A stretch of DNA of 63,753 nucleotides from Bacillus taeanensis (lineage in GTDB: Bacteria > Bacillota > Bacilli > Bacillales > UBA6769). The stretch spans positions 1-63,753 of the forward strand of contig NZ_QOCW01000028.1 in NCBI RefSeq assembly GCF_003318295.1, read 5' to 3'. The notes beneath the pieces are model-generated. The model had not been told where the DNA came from. It saw nothing but the letters and a program-made list of their open reading frames with translations, and searched no databases. Below are positions 1 to 9,194 of this stretch, in pieces (position 1 is the first letter of the stretch; every line of letters begins with the position of its first letter). The translations under genes were made by a program, and so were the position numbers.

Positions 1-156
1 ATGTGGAAATGGTTAAAAGGAAGCGTCATCGCCAATTGTTTCTATCAAAATCGAGCTGAAATCTGTTCTGCCGTTGATGAATTTGTACGTTTCATTCAGG
101 ATGTTCCTCAACAAGTACTAAAAAGAAGAAGCGATATTCATATGTCGATAAATTAA
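1..156 (+). mobile_element. IS630-type transposase, C-terminal fragment at window edge
   Basis: The frame is open from the first base and ends in TAA at 154-156. Its 51 residues (WKWLKGSVIANCFY..., then a stretch ending FIQDVPQQVLKRR) resemble the extreme C-terminus of IS630-family DDE transposases, where a W-x-W-L-K segment precedes the final helix. The ATG at position 1 is probably internal. Whether the upstream part is intact cannot be seen from this window. Confidence 0.65.
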
Positions 157-238
157 CCTGAACTTATATATTTTTAGATTTATCTATTAAAATTTGATAG
201 TATGGATGTAGATGGCTCAAGATGAAGGGAGTAATTTC

Positions 239-805
239 TTGAAAAATAAAATGAAGCAATTATTCAAGGATCAAAGAAGTGTTCATGTGCTGTATGCCTA
301 TAACAACATAGAAAATTACCTTAAACAAGTCGTAAGTTTTATAGAAGAAGGCATTATGACAGGAGATTACGTTATCCTTATTGAAAATGAACCTGTTTAC
401 CATATGATTTACAAAGAGTTGAACACACGATTAACAGAAGAAGAAATGGAATTCGTGCACTATGTAAACAGTTTTAATTTCTATTTTTCAAGCGGTAGCT
501 ATCATCCTCCTGCCATTCTTGATTATTTTAATAAAATGGTTCAGCCATATGTAGAAAATAAAGTTTCTTTCCGGTCCTGGGCCCATGTGGAGTGGACCAC
601 TATGGAAGAGCCTCTTTATTTAATAGAAAATTTTGAGAAAATAGTAGACGAAGCTGTCAATCAGCTTTCTTTTCCATTAATTTGTGCCTACGAAGGAGAA
701 GAAATGCCGGACTACCTTGTAAAAATTTTGATGGAAACCCATCCTTATGTTCTAATGGAAGATGATTTCATCGTTTCTGAACAATACCAACAAAAACTTG
801 ATTGA
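239..805 (+). CDS. MEDS-domain sensory protein with apparent frameshifted C-terminus
   Basis: The protein matches the MEDS (methanogen/methylotroph DcmR sensory) domain. It opens with a HVLYAYNNIENY segment and contains the HYVNSFNFYF and FRSWAHVEW blocks. In other proteins this domain is fused to histidine kinases or stands alone as a putative ligand sensor; the ligand is unknown. I chose the TTG at 239 because AAGGGAG lies about 8 bases upstream; an ATG at 212 lacks a site. The reading frame stops at 805 after Lys-Leu-Asp. Removing one A from the A5 run near 792-797 would extend it by about 15 residues (..IEIDKRLVELEDHINN) to a TAA at 849-851, directly before the terminator. A recent one-base insertion is therefore likely. 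It stands alone, with no kinase next to it. Confidence 0.75.
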   Translation: MKNKMKQLFKDQRSVHVLYAYNNIENYLKQVVSFIEEGIMTGDYVILIENEPVYHMIYKELNTRLTEEEMEFVHYVNSFNFYFSSGSYHPPAILDYFNKMVQPYVENKVSFRSWAHVEWTTMEEPLYLIENFEKIVDEAVNQLSFPLICAYEGEEMPDYLVKILMETHPYVLMEDDFIVSEQYQQKLD

Positions 806-850
806 AATCGATAAGCGACTTGTTGAACTTGAAGATCATATAAACAATTA

Positions 851-887
851 ACACCAAGCAAGGAAAAAGTCCTCTGCTTGGTGTTTT
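851..887 (+). terminator. Rho-independent terminator after the MEDS gene
   Basis: Arms ACACCAAGCA and TGCTTGGTGT, extended by AGG/CCT with one bulged base, enclose a short loop and are followed by TTTT. It starts at the last bases of the frameshifted extension of the MEDS gene, which supports that longer original reading frame. Confidence 0.8.
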
Positions 888-993
888 CACTAGAAAAACG
901 AAGCCATTATAATAATTATCCATTATTAACTAAAACCCATTGTATGACCGTAATTAATCGTTCTTTAATTACTGTAAATGGTTCTACTTCAAA

Positions 994-1677
994 TTACTCT
1001 TCAGGCATATTTTCTAAATCTAACGGAGCATATCCTAACTCATTCAATACTTCCGCAATCTTGTCATATCCGAAATCATTCGGATGAACGCCATCGAAAG
1101 AAAGAAAGCGCTCTTCATTTCCTTGAAAAGCCTGATCTATTTTAGCAACACTCACACCTTTTAAACGACTAAAGCTTTCCAAATGCTTATTAAAGGCACG
1201 CACCCACTTTACGGCTTCTTTTCTGTCAGGAAACGGATTATATAAATTAACTAATCTTATAAAATAAAGGTCAGCTGACTGCGATTTTAGTTGATGAATT
1301 TTCTTTAAAATGCTGCTCATATTTTTCCTACAGTTCGTTAATGCCTGCAAGAGAACCTGTTCATCTTTTGTTTCTAAAAACTTTTCTGCAACATCAATCA
1401 GGTCGTTTCCTCCAGCAGTGATTGTGATCATTTCGGAATTTTTTATTTCTTCTTCTACAAAAGGTAAGTCAAGGCTTTTCAATACATCTTCTGTTGTAGC
1501 TCCCGTCTCTGCAAATTTCATTACATCAATTTGTTTCTGGAGCTTATTTTCAGCCAAATGTAAGTATCGTTCAACAAATCCTGGTGAAAACAATGATGCG
1601 CCCACACCAACCGAAAGCGAATCTCCAATCGCCGTATACCGCAGAACATCTTTTTCATTTCCATTCATCCAGTTCAT
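994..1677 (-). CDS. GDSL/SGNH-family hydrolase (lipase/esterase-like)
   Basis: This 227-residue protein has the SGNH blocks in order: Gly-Asp-Ser-Leu with the nucleophile Ser near residue 20, a Gly block, Gly-Gly-Asn-Asp near residue 90, and Asp-Gly-Val-His-Pro-Asn near residue 203 holding the catalytic Asp/His. There is no signal peptide, so it is either cytoplasmic or exported by an unseen route. The substrate is unknown; the family cleaves esters of lipids, carbohydrates or acyl groups. The start has only a weak GTGGTGA upstream. A second, divergent GDSL protein lies at 39344-40045. It appears monocistronic. Confidence 0.8.
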   Translation of the reverse strand: MNWMNGNEKDVLRYTAIGDSLSVGVGASLFSPGFVERYLHLAENKLQKQIDVMKFAETGATTEDVLKSLDLPFVEEEIKNSEMITITAGGNDLIDVAEKFLETKDEQVLLQALTNCRKNMSSILKKIHQLKSQSADLYFIRLVNLYNPFPDRKEAVKWVRAFNKHLESFSRLKGVSVAKIDQAFQGNEERFLSFDGVHPNDFGYDKIAEVLNELGYAPLDLENMPEE

Positions 1678-1833
1678 AGTTCACCACTCTTTTTCTTTAA
1701 TTGTAATTGTTATATTCCTATTCACAGCGATAAGAAGAAGCATCTGCTTTTTATAAAATTAGGCTGACAACACAAACGTGCTCCCAGCCTAAAGGTCTTT
1801 TCTACTAAATTATTTTGATTAAATACAAAAAAA

Positions 1834-1856
1834 CGCCTTCTTACTTAAGAAGCCGT
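1834..1856 (-). terminator. Weak terminator after the GNAT gene
   Basis: Read on the minus strand, CTTCTT/AAGAAG arms around a 4-base loop, with two further outer pairs past a G-G mismatch, are followed by a run of seven T. It sits about 20 bases past the stop of the GNAT gene. Confidence 0.55.
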
Positions 1857-1875
1857 TCGTTTGTTTTAGAAACAT

Positions 1876-2364
1876 TTACGACAATTTTTTAATCATATTG
1901 TACCAGGTGACTCCGCCGTGCTGAGAACTTGAAACACCGCTGTTACCGTATCCATACTTTTCATAAAAGCGAATTAAGTTCTCTTTACATGTAAGAGTAA
2001 TCGTTTCACGTTCTTTCTTACGCGCTTCTTGTTCAAGGTGGGCAAGAAGCGCTGCTGCCACGCCCCGTTTTTGAAAGCTTGGTGAAACCGCTAATCCTAA
2101 CACACTTTGATGCCCGCCGGATGCTGGATTTTCCTTTATCTCAGTAAATAAATCATCTGTAATAAACGCTGTTTCAATGACCGGTCCATTCACTAAACCT
2201 ACAATTTTGTCATTCTCTTCAGCGATAAAAAAGCTATCGGGTATGAAGCGAATCCGCTGTTTAAACGCTTCTTCTGTCGCAGCCTCTTCTTTTGTAAAAC
2301 AAGAATTTTCAATCGCAACAAGTTGTGGTAAATCTTCTATTGTGACGTTTCTTATTTTTAGCAT
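1876..2364 (-). CDS. GNAT-family N-acetyltransferase
   Basis: A 162-residue single-domain GNAT protein. The acetyl-CoA-binding region has the form LGLAVSPSFQKRGVAAALLAHLE (motif A, Gln-Lys-Arg-Gly-Val-Ala near residue 110) and is followed by the typical RFYEKYGYG segment near the end. It probably transfers acetyl from acetyl-CoA to an amino group; the acceptor cannot be predicted. An upstream in-frame ATG at 2379 overlaps the GGAGG ribosome binding site, so the ATG at 2364, about 8 bases from GGAGG, is the start. No operon partners. Confidence 0.85.
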   Translation of the reverse strand: MLKIRNVTIEDLPQLVAIENSCFTKEEAATEEAFKQRIRFIPDSFFIAEENDKIVGLVNGPVIETAFITDDLFTEIKENPASGGHQSVLGLAVSPSFQKRGVAAALLAHLEQEARKKERETITLTCKENLIRFYEKYGYGNSGVSSSQHGGVTWYNMIKKLS

Positions 2365-2596
2365 GTCCCTTTCCTCCAATTCTGAATAAACTCGGCAGCC
2401 TTTTCCTCTGAATCATTGTGCCCAATTAGTTCCAACTGAAATTCTTTTAGTCTATCTCGCTCATATTCAGCACTCCATGAATCTTCATCATTTTAACATT
2501 AGTTGAGATGTAATAAACGTCTCACTCGCATGACCTTGTTTTAAATAATCCGCAAGCTAAATGAGAGTGTTTAAATTATGAAAAATTAAAAAACTT

Positions 2597-3034
2597 ATGC
2601 TGCCGATGGAGACAGTACATTTAATTGGAAAAATTAATGAATATAAAGGAAAACAAGAGCTCTATAAAAAACAATCCCCTCAACTCTTAAAAAAATTAAT
2701 TGATGTTGCTGTTATGCAATCAACGAAAGCATCGAATGCCATTGAAGATATTATTATTAAGGATAAACGTTTAAAAGGCATTATGACAAATAAAAACAAA
2801 CCTATCGACCGATCTAAAGGAGAAATTTCTGGATATAGAGATTTTTTAAATATTATTCATGCATCCGCTGAGGCTATTCCTGTTAATAAAAATGTGATTT
2901 TACAGCTCCATCGCGATTTATATAAGTATGTATCTGTAAGGATAAACCTATTTGAATTTACTAAAAAACTAGTGCCAGCCTCTTGTCATACTCCCCAAGA
3001 GGCTGGCACTAATCCAAACTTCTTATATAATTAA
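2597..3034 (+). pseudogene. Fic-family protein, N-terminal fragment
   Basis: The first 110 residues resemble the N-terminal half of Fic/Fic_N AMPylase proteins: an SNAIE segment near residue 46 (resembling the inhibitory-helix region), then RSKGEISGYRDFLNIIHAS and ILQLHRDLYKY, which precede the Fic core. Homology ends at about 2930. The catalytic HPFxxGNGR motif is absent, and the remaining residues are read through a 16-bp hairpin repeat (2970-3011). The gene has thus lost its catalytic half. No good ribosome binding site is seen. A second broken Fic gene of another subtype lies at 51434-52005. Confidence 0.65.
2970..3011. repeat. Hairpin repeat family A, copy 1 (16-bp perfect stem)
   Basis: TAGTGCCAGCCTCTTG is followed after 10 bases by its exact reverse complement. 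Related hairpins with the core GCCAGTCACTT are at 35063-35103, 45519-45557 and 46163-46195. This copy abuts the truncated Fic gene on the left. It lacks a T run, so it is not a standard terminator. Confidence 0.8.
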
Positions 3035-3077
3035 GTCTTATAACGCCATTTTTATAAAATCGCTCATCAATAAGAAG

Positions 3078-4829
3078 TTAAATATTCAGAGGCACTTTCC
3101 TCCAACTTCCAGCGTCTGAAATATCCTCGGCATCTTCTGCGGCATAGCCTTCACAAATAAAGCCGGGTACTTCTGAGCCGTCTTGGAGCTCGATTTTACC
3201 GATCCCAAGCGGCGCTGGAATAAGTGCTGCAAAGGCGCCAAAGGAAGCGAGCGGCATTTCCCAAACTTCGATTTCGATTGCTTTACCGCCTGATTTCTTT
3301 TTAATTAAGCCTGGCTTTGTCGGTTCGGTTGCAAGTTTAATAAATTGGTAGCTTTCAGCAGTTTTAGCTTCACGAACAAAAGTTGCGCCAAATTCGAGCA
3401 TTTGTTTTTCTAACGGAAAGCCTCTCATATGGAGGCCGCACACAGCAACAAGTGTTGTTTCCTGTTTCGCTTTCGATTGGTTTTTGTTAACGAACGCCTC
3501 AGCCGCTCCTGCGATCAGTCCTTCATCGTTCGCTAATGCAAACAATGTAATTCCAAACGGAAGATTTGTATCAGCTTCCCCAGCCTGCACGGCAACTGCA
3601 CATAAATCTAACAAGTTGCAGTGATTCGTGTATAATCCCATGTCTCTGTTCGTTTTAATTGGATCGTTACGTACTTCATCGCGCGTCCATGTTCCGCCCG
3701 CTGTTGGTGTCACAAGTACAGCATCTTTTAAGAGAATACTTGCTCTCCGCTTAAATTCCTGTAATTTGTGCATCGCGTTAAAAACAGATGCGGCATCATA
3801 TTTTGGCTGCGCGCCTGAGCGCAGTACTTTTTCTGTAACCGGGAATGTTACACCCGGATGATCATTAATAAAGCCGCCTAAATCTGCCCAGCGCTCTGCA
3901 ACAAATGGACCGTCATATAAAATCGCTGCCGCTTCAGAAAAGAAATTATAGTCAATCGTTTCAACCGGGATATTAAGCTTCTTTACTTTTTCAACCGTTT
4001 CATTCCAAGCCTTTTCATATTGCTCTGCAAACGGACCGTAAAATGTTAACGGACCTTCCGGCAGGCAGATTTTTTTCGGAAGCTTGCCCTGCGGAATTGG
4101 AAGCTCACGCGACCATGGATCTTCTGAATCTAATCCTCGTGCGACCGCATCTACTCTATAAGCATCTTCTAAATTATGAGAAAAAACTGTTACACAGTCA
4201 AGACTTGCGCACGCTGGGACAACGCCTTTAGTCGGCCATGCGCCTAAGCTCGGTTTTAAGCCGACTAAGTTATTAAGCGCAGCCGGGACGCGACCGGAAC
4301 CGGCTGTATCCGTGCCGAGTGAGAAAACAGCCTGCCCTCTTGCAACAGAAACGGCTGAGCCGGAGCTTGATCCGCCGCTAATAAGTTCTGGGCGCAGTGA
4401 GTTATGCGCCTCACCATATGGACTTCGTGTTCCGACTAACCCTGTCGCAAATTGATCTAAATTCGTTTTTCCGACTGGAATTGCACCTGCTTCAATTAAT
4501 CGTTTGACAACAGAAGCATGTTCAGTCGGTGTATAGCTAAACTCCTCGCAGCCAGCCGTTGTCGGAACATCAGCTAAATCAATATTATCTTTAATCGCAA
4601 ACGGAATTCCCCATAATGGCGCGGCGTTCATATCAAGTTCAGCAAGGCGATCAAGATAAGGCTGAATATGTTCAAGCTTTGGCACCGTAATCCAAATGTT
4701 CATTTCTTCGTCTTTTTTAGCACGTTCAATAACCTCTTCGATCACTTCTTCTGGTGCTAATTCATGATTTTGATATTTTTCACGAAGCCAAGCTAGCGTT
4801 AACTTACTAGGAATGTCTATTTTTCTCAT
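3078..4829 (-). CDS. atzF: Allophanate hydrolase
   Basis: Hydrolyses allophanate to ammonia and CO2, the last step of urea-amidolyase or guanidine breakdown in the cytoplasm. The 583 residues carry an amidase-signature domain with Lys80 (FAIKDNID), Ser155 in SGGSSSGSA and the nucleophile Ser178 in GTDTAGSGR, followed from about residue 450 by the allophanate-hydrolase C-terminal domain. The length matches bacterial stand-alone enzymes (about 600). Its ATG overlaps the stop of the carboxylase gene by 4 bases, so translation is coupled. It is the last gene of the operon. The riboswitch at the head of the operon suggests that the allophanate comes from carboxyguanidine. The symbol follows the usual name of the family. 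Confidence 0.92.
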   Translation of the reverse strand: MRKIDIPSKLTLAWLREKYQNHELAPEEVIEEVIERAKKDEEMNIWITVPKLEHIQPYLDRLAELDMNAAPLWGIPFAIKDNIDLADVPTTAGCEEFSYTPTEHASVVKRLIEAGAIPVGKTNLDQFATGLVGTRSPYGEAHNSLRPELISGGSSSGSAVSVARGQAVFSLGTDTAGSGRVPAALNNLVGLKPSLGAWPTKGVVPACASLDCVTVFSHNLEDAYRVDAVARGLDSEDPWSRELPIPQGKLPKKICLPEGPLTFYGPFAEQYEKAWNETVEKVKKLNIPVETIDYNFFSEAAAILYDGPFVAERWADLGGFINDHPGVTFPVTEKVLRSGAQPKYDAASVFNAMHKLQEFKRRASILLKDAVLVTPTAGGTWTRDEVRNDPIKTNRDMGLYTNHCNLLDLCAVAVQAGEADTNLPFGITLFALANDEGLIAGAAEAFVNKNQSKAKQETTLVAVCGLHMRGFPLEKQMLEFGATFVREAKTAESYQFIKLATEPTKPGLIKKKSGGKAIEIEVWEMPLASFGAFAALIPAPLGIGKIELQDGSEVPGFICEGYAAEDAEDISDAGSWRKVPLNI

Positions 4830-7800
4830 TGCGCAACCCCCACCTTTTTTTCTTCATATATGCTGACAATTAATTGTCCAGCATGAACGGAATCACCAGG
4901 TTTTACATACACATCGGCAATTTCACCGTCGCAGGGAGACCCTTGCGGAAATTCCATTTTCATGCTTTCTTCGATAATAAGTACATCGTCTTTTTTCACC
5001 TGCTGTCCTCGAGACACAATCACTTTCCAAACACTTCCCGGCATTGAACAGTTCACAGCAATTGCACCTTCCGGAAGTTCATCTTCTTCGCCGTCAGCTA
5101 GTGAATCTTCCTCTGCGACATGCTCGGCGATTCCCTGCTCTTTCCATCGTTCACGTTCTGCACGGAAAGCTTTTTGCTGACGTTCTCTAAACTGCGCAGC
5201 ACTTTCCTTAATCTCATCTTGGAATTTCAAATAGTCACCAAGATCAAATGTTGTTTCAGTTATATCCACTTCAAAACGGCCGCGGAGCACATCTTCTCTT
5301 AACTGCAGCAGTTCATCTGCTTCAACCGGGTAAAATTGAATTTGGTCAAAGAAGCGTAATAACCACGGCTTACCAGGCTCAAAGCTTTTCGTCGTGCGAA
5401 GCTTATTCCACATTTGAATCGTCCGCCCAACAAACTGATAACCGCCAGGACCTTCCATGCCGTACACACACATGTAAGCTCCGCCGATCCCAACCGCATT
5501 TTCCGGTGTCCACGTTCGGGCTGGATTGTATTTTGTTGTAACTAGTCTATGGCGCGGATCAATTGGTGTTGCCACCGGTGCTCCTAAATACACATCACCA
5601 AGTCCAAGCACAAGATAGTTAGCATCAAAGACAACATTTTTTACATCTTCAATACTGTCTAAGCCGTTAATTCGGCGAATAAATTCAAGATTATCCGGGC
5701 ACCACGGCGCATCAGGACGAACATTTTGCTGATAGCGCTCTGTCGCAAGCTGTACAGACGGATCATTCCACGATAATGGCAGACGGACAACTCGTGACGG
5801 CACTTGAATGGATTCAAGCGGTGGCAAGCTTTGATCAATTTCGAGTACCTTTTTCGCTGCTTCTTTTACCGTCATTTTTGAAGCATCAATATGAATTTGT
5901 AAGGAACGGATGCCCGGCGTTAAGTCTAGTACGGGAATGTCTTCGCTTTTTTGAATCGCATCCATTAACACATGTGCTTGAAAACGAAGTAATAAATCTA
6001 ATTCCATCTCTCCATACTCAACAAGCAGGTTTTCATCACCACTAAAGCGGATCGTGATTGGAAGTTGTCGATTTTCCTTTTCAGCGACAAACACCGGATA
6101 AGCTGGCGTGATTTCCTCTGTTGGTTCAGAGAGCACGACTGCTTTTAACTGTGCTGGACGATTTTCACCAATCTCTTGAAGGTTTTGATCCTGAAGTTTA
6201 CGCAGACGGTCAGCTTCTTCAAGTGTAATCAGTTTAAATTGAACGGTATCGCCTGGGTGAAGCTGACCAATTTTCCAAAACTCTGCTGAAGCAGTCGTCA
6301 CCGGACAAACAAAGCCGCCGAGACTAGGACCATCCGGACCGAGTAAAATCGGCATATCGCCTGTTAAATCAAGTGTTCCAACTGCATACGCATTATCATG
6401 AATGTTTGAAGGATGCAGTCCTGCTTCACCGCCATCTTCACGCGTCCAAAGCGGTTTTGGTCCAACTAAACGGACACCTGTACGCGAGCTGTTAAAATGA
6501 ATCTCCCATTTTGTTTCCGTTAGCTGCTTTAAATATTCAGGCTGTAAAAACTCCTCTGTACAATGCGGACCTGGAATCACACCGATTGTCCATGTTTTAT
6601 TAATTTCCGGCTGATGAGTTTCTGGAACGAAAGCATCAATACTTGGCGTTATATTATTATAAACAGAAAGCACATCACCTGTTCGAAGCGCACGGCCGCC
6701 GTGACCGCCAAAGTTACCTAATGTAAACGTAGAAGAGCTGCCTAAAATTTTCGGCATATCAAATCCGCCGGCAGCAAGCATATAAGCCCGCATTCCTGTT
6801 TTTGCTTCGCCAAATGATAGAATTTGCCCTTTTTTCGCAAGCACCGGCTTATATAACGGCACCGCTTCGTTATCTAATTTTGCTTCCATATCGGCACCCG
6901 TTAAGCAAAAAACCATCTCATTTCGGAATTGATACGAGCCGCCGCGGAGTGTAAATTCTAAGCCCGGAGCATTGTCGTCATTTCCTAACAGCTTATTGCC
7001 GATACGAAATGATAAAGGATCCATCGGCCCACAAGGAGGAACACCAACACCCCAATAACCTTTTCGGCCCGGCCAATCCTGTACTGTTGTCTGAACACCG
7101 CCGTCTAATACTTCAAGCGCATTTTCAACCGCTTCAAACGAATTCAGCATTCTCGTGTACACATCACCGGCAAGACAAGCTTCTTCCTGAAGCAGTGCTT
7201 GTAAATACTGCAGATTTGTTGTGATGCCGTATAAACGCGTTTCACTTAACGCCTTACTTAATTTTTGAATTGCATCGTTTCGGTTTTCTCCATGTACAAT
7301 AATTTTTGCAAGCATCGGATCATACAGCGATGTAACCGTAATGCCGTCTCTCACCCACGTTTCATTTCGGGCGAGCTCAGATAAAATCACTTGATCTAAC
7401 TGACCGGCACTCGGACGGAAATCATGAAAGCAGTCTTCTGCGTAAATTCGCGCCTGAATGCTGTGACCTGTTGGCTTCTTTACAAGCGGCTGTAAATTTT
7501 TTAACTCATCGGCCGCTTCTTTTACCATCCATTCGACTAAATCAACGCCTAATACTTCTTCCGTAACACCATGTTCCACCTGCAGGCGCGTATTCACTTC
7601 TAAAAAGTAAAACTCGCAGCTTGTTGGGTCATATAAAAATTCAACTGTTCCGGCACTGCGGTAGCCGACCTCTTCCGCTAACCGTTTCGCCGCTGCAAAC
7701 ATTTTCTCGCGTACGTCATCAGAAAGCTTCGGCGCCGGACTTTCTTCAATTACTTTTTGGTTGCGGCGCTGAATCGAGCAGTCACGCTCGCCTAATGTCA

Positions 7801-8461
7801 CAACTTCGCCAAAGCGATTTCCGAAAATTTGCACCTCGATATGACGCGCTTTTTCGATATATTTTTCTAAAAATAAGCCGCCGTTGTTAAAGTTCGTTTC
7901 CGCTAAGTGCAGCACACCATCGTACGCGACACGTAACCCTTCTTCACTTTCACAAACACGCATCCCGATTCCGCCGCCGCCTGCTGTACTTTTTAAAATA
8001 ACTGGATAGCCGATTTTCTGCGCCTGTTCTAATGCTGTTTCTAAAGAATCGATTAAATTTGTTCCGAAAAGAAGCGGAACCCCGGCACGCTCGGCAACTT
8101 CGCGTGCTGAGTGCTTCAACCCGAACACTTCCATCTGCTCTGGTGATGGACCAATAAACGCAATGCCTTTTTCTTCGCAAGCTCTTGCAAAGGCTGCATT
8201 TTCACTTAAAAATCCGTATCCTGGGTGAATGGCCTCTGCTCCTGTTTCAAGCGCTGTTTTAAGGATTAATTCAGCATTTAAATAGCTGTCTTTTGCGGCA
8301 CCTTCGCCAATTAATACCGCTTCATCAGCATGATCAACGTGTAAGCTGTCTTGATCGGCCTTTGTGTAAACGGCAACAGAAGCTATCCCTAACTTTTTCA
8401 ATGTTCTCTCTATTCGAACGGCAATTGCGCCGCGGTTGGCGATTAATACTTTTTTAAACAT
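4826..8461 (-). CDS. Biotin-dependent urea/guanidine carboxylase
   Basis: A 1211-residue single-chain carboxylase. Residues 1-450 are a biotin carboxylase with ATP-grasp (glycine-rich KSTAGGGGIGMRV loop). About 455-1060 form the carboxyltransferase: an AHS2/KipA-like part (DGGVQTTVQDWPGR) and an AHS1/KipI-like part. The C-terminus is a biotinyl domain with ESMKME, biotin on Lys1168. The family carboxylates urea to allophanate or guanidine to carboxyguanidine. The guanidine-I riboswitch and both DUF1989 partners favour guanidine; I did not judge the specificity residues. ATG lies about 8 bases after a GAGAGGATC site. The stop overlaps the hydrolase start. It is the third gene of the operon. 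Confidence 0.9.
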   Translation of the reverse strand: MFKKVLIANRGAIAVRIERTLKKLGIASVAVYTKADQDSLHVDHADEAVLIGEGAAKDSYLNAELILKTALETGAEAIHPGYGFLSENAAFARACEEKGIAFIGPSPEQMEVFGLKHSAREVAERAGVPLLFGTNLIDSLETALEQAQKIGYPVILKSTAGGGGIGMRVCESEEGLRVAYDGVLHLAETNFNNGGLFLEKYIEKARHIEVQIFGNRFGEVVTLGERDCSIQRRNQKVIEESPAPKLSDDVREKMFAAAKRLAEEVGYRSAGTVEFLYDPTSCEFYFLEVNTRLQVEHGVTEEVLGVDLVEWMVKEAADELKNLQPLVKKPTGHSIQARIYAEDCFHDFRPSAGQLDQVILSELARNETWVRDGITVTSLYDPMLAKIIVHGENRNDAIQKLSKALSETRLYGITTNLQYLQALLQEEACLAGDVYTRMLNSFEAVENALEVLDGGVQTTVQDWPGRKGYWGVGVPPCGPMDPLSFRIGNKLLGNDDNAPGLEFTLRGGSYQFRNEMVFCLTGADMEAKLDNEAVPLYKPVLAKKGQILSFGEAKTGMRAYMLAAGGFDMPKILGSSSTFTLGNFGGHGGRALRTGDVLSVYNNITPSIDAFVPETHQPEINKTWTIGVIPGPHCTEEFLQPEYLKQLTETKWEIHFNSSRTGVRLVGPKPLWTREDGGEAGLHPSNIHDNAYAVGTLDLTGDMPILLGPDGPSLGGFVCPVTTASAEFWKIGQLHPGDTVQFKLITLEEADRLRKLQDQNLQEIGENRPAQLKAVVLSEPTEEITPAYPVFVAEKENRQLPITIRFSGDENLLVEYGEMELDLLLRFQAHVLMDAIQKSEDIPVLDLTPGIRSLQIHIDASKMTVKEAAKKVLEIDQSLPPLESIQVPSRVVRLPLSWNDPSVQLATERYQQNVRPDAPWCPDNLEFIRRINGLDSIEDVKNVVFDANYLVLGLGDVYLGAPVATPIDPRHRLVTTKYNPARTWTPENAVGIGGAYMCVYGMEGPGGYQFVGRTIQMWNKLRTTKSFEPGKPWLLRFFDQIQFYPVEADELLQLREDVLRGRFEVDITETTFDLGDYLKFQDEIKESAAQFRERQQKAFRAERERWKEQGIAEHVAEEDSLADGEEDELPEGAIAVNCSMPGSVWKVIVSRGQQVKKDDVLIIEESMKMEFPQGSPCDGEIADVYVKPGDSVHAGQLIVSIYEEKKVGVAQ

Positions 8462-8498
8462 ATGATCCTCTCCCTATTCTAAAAATTCTATGCTGTTT

Positions 8499-9149
8499 TT
8501 AGTTATCCCAAATTAACACGCGCACTGGTGTTGGATTGTAAGCATTACAAGGATTGTTTAACTGCGGGCAGTTGCTGATTAATGCAATTGTTTTCACGAT
8601 TGACTGCACTTCGACGTAACGTCCTGAAGCGGAAACGCCGTCCGCAAATGTTAAGCCGCCTTCTGGTGTAACCGGTACGTTCATAAAGAAATTAATGTTT
8701 GGTGCTAAATCGCGCTTCGTATATTTGTCGTCATATTGAGACAGCTGCAGCATGAACGTGTCGCGGCAGTTGTGCATCGGCAGCGTGTCGTGTGAATAGC
8801 GGACGGTGTTGCTCTGCGCTGAGCAGGCACCGCCTAACGTATCATGACGGCCGCACGTATCGGCAACAATTTTTAATAACTCTTTATTCGATTCAGAGCG
8901 TAAAATCGTTCCTGTTGAAAGGTAAATATTTTGCTGACCTGCAATTGTCGCAACAGCGCTGTAGTGATCTTCTGGATCTTCCGCATTATAAAAAAGTGTA
9001 TCTGCCGCTTGATTGCCTTCTAAATCAACGATTCTTAACACCTGACCCGGCTTCAGCTCATGCATCCATCCTTCCCCTGCAGGAATCACATGATCATAAA
9101 TTGCTTCTTCGACTTTTCGCGGACTTTCGGTATAGTTTAAAACGGCCAT
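8499..9149 (-). CDS. DUF1989 protein, urea carboxylase-associated 2 (carboxyguanidine deiminase subunit)
   Basis: The 216-residue sequence matches UAAP2 of the DUF1989 family; diagnostic stretches are [15 protein letters not shown] near residue 50 and [18 protein letters not shown] at the C-terminus. Conserved Cys and His residues ([20 protein letters not shown]) suggest a metal or catalytic site. In characterised guanidine-degrading bacteria a pair of DUF1989 proteins (CgdAB) deiminates carboxyguanidine to allophanate. Which of the two genes here is CgdA or CgdB I cannot say. A strong AAAGGAGG precedes the ATG. It lies between its paralogue and the carboxylase. Confidence 0.85.
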   Translation of the reverse strand: MAVLNYTESPRKVEEAIYDHVIPAGEGWMHELKPGQVLRIVDLEGNQAADTLFYNAEDPEDHYSAVATIAGQQNIYLSTGTILRSESNKELLKIVADTCGRHDTLGGACSAQSNTVRYSHDTLPMHNCRDTFMLQLSQYDDKYTKRDLAPNINFFMNVPVTPEGGLTFADGVSASGRYVEVQSIVKTIALISNCPQLNNPCNAYNPTPVRVLIWDN

Positions 9150-9194
9150 TTTTTATTCCTCCTTTAAATTTCTTCTTACTTCTGCACAATTTTT

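Noticed and set aside
1310..1756. Long plus-strand frame opposite the GDSL gene
   Set aside because: It lies antisense to clear GDSL motifs, has no ribosome binding site, and its composition is Ser/Phe-rich as expected of a shadow frame.
4962..8180. Several frames of 60-100 codons antisense or out of frame to the carboxylase
   Set aside because: The carboxylase is intact over its full length with all domains; the others have no sites and no recognisable sequence.
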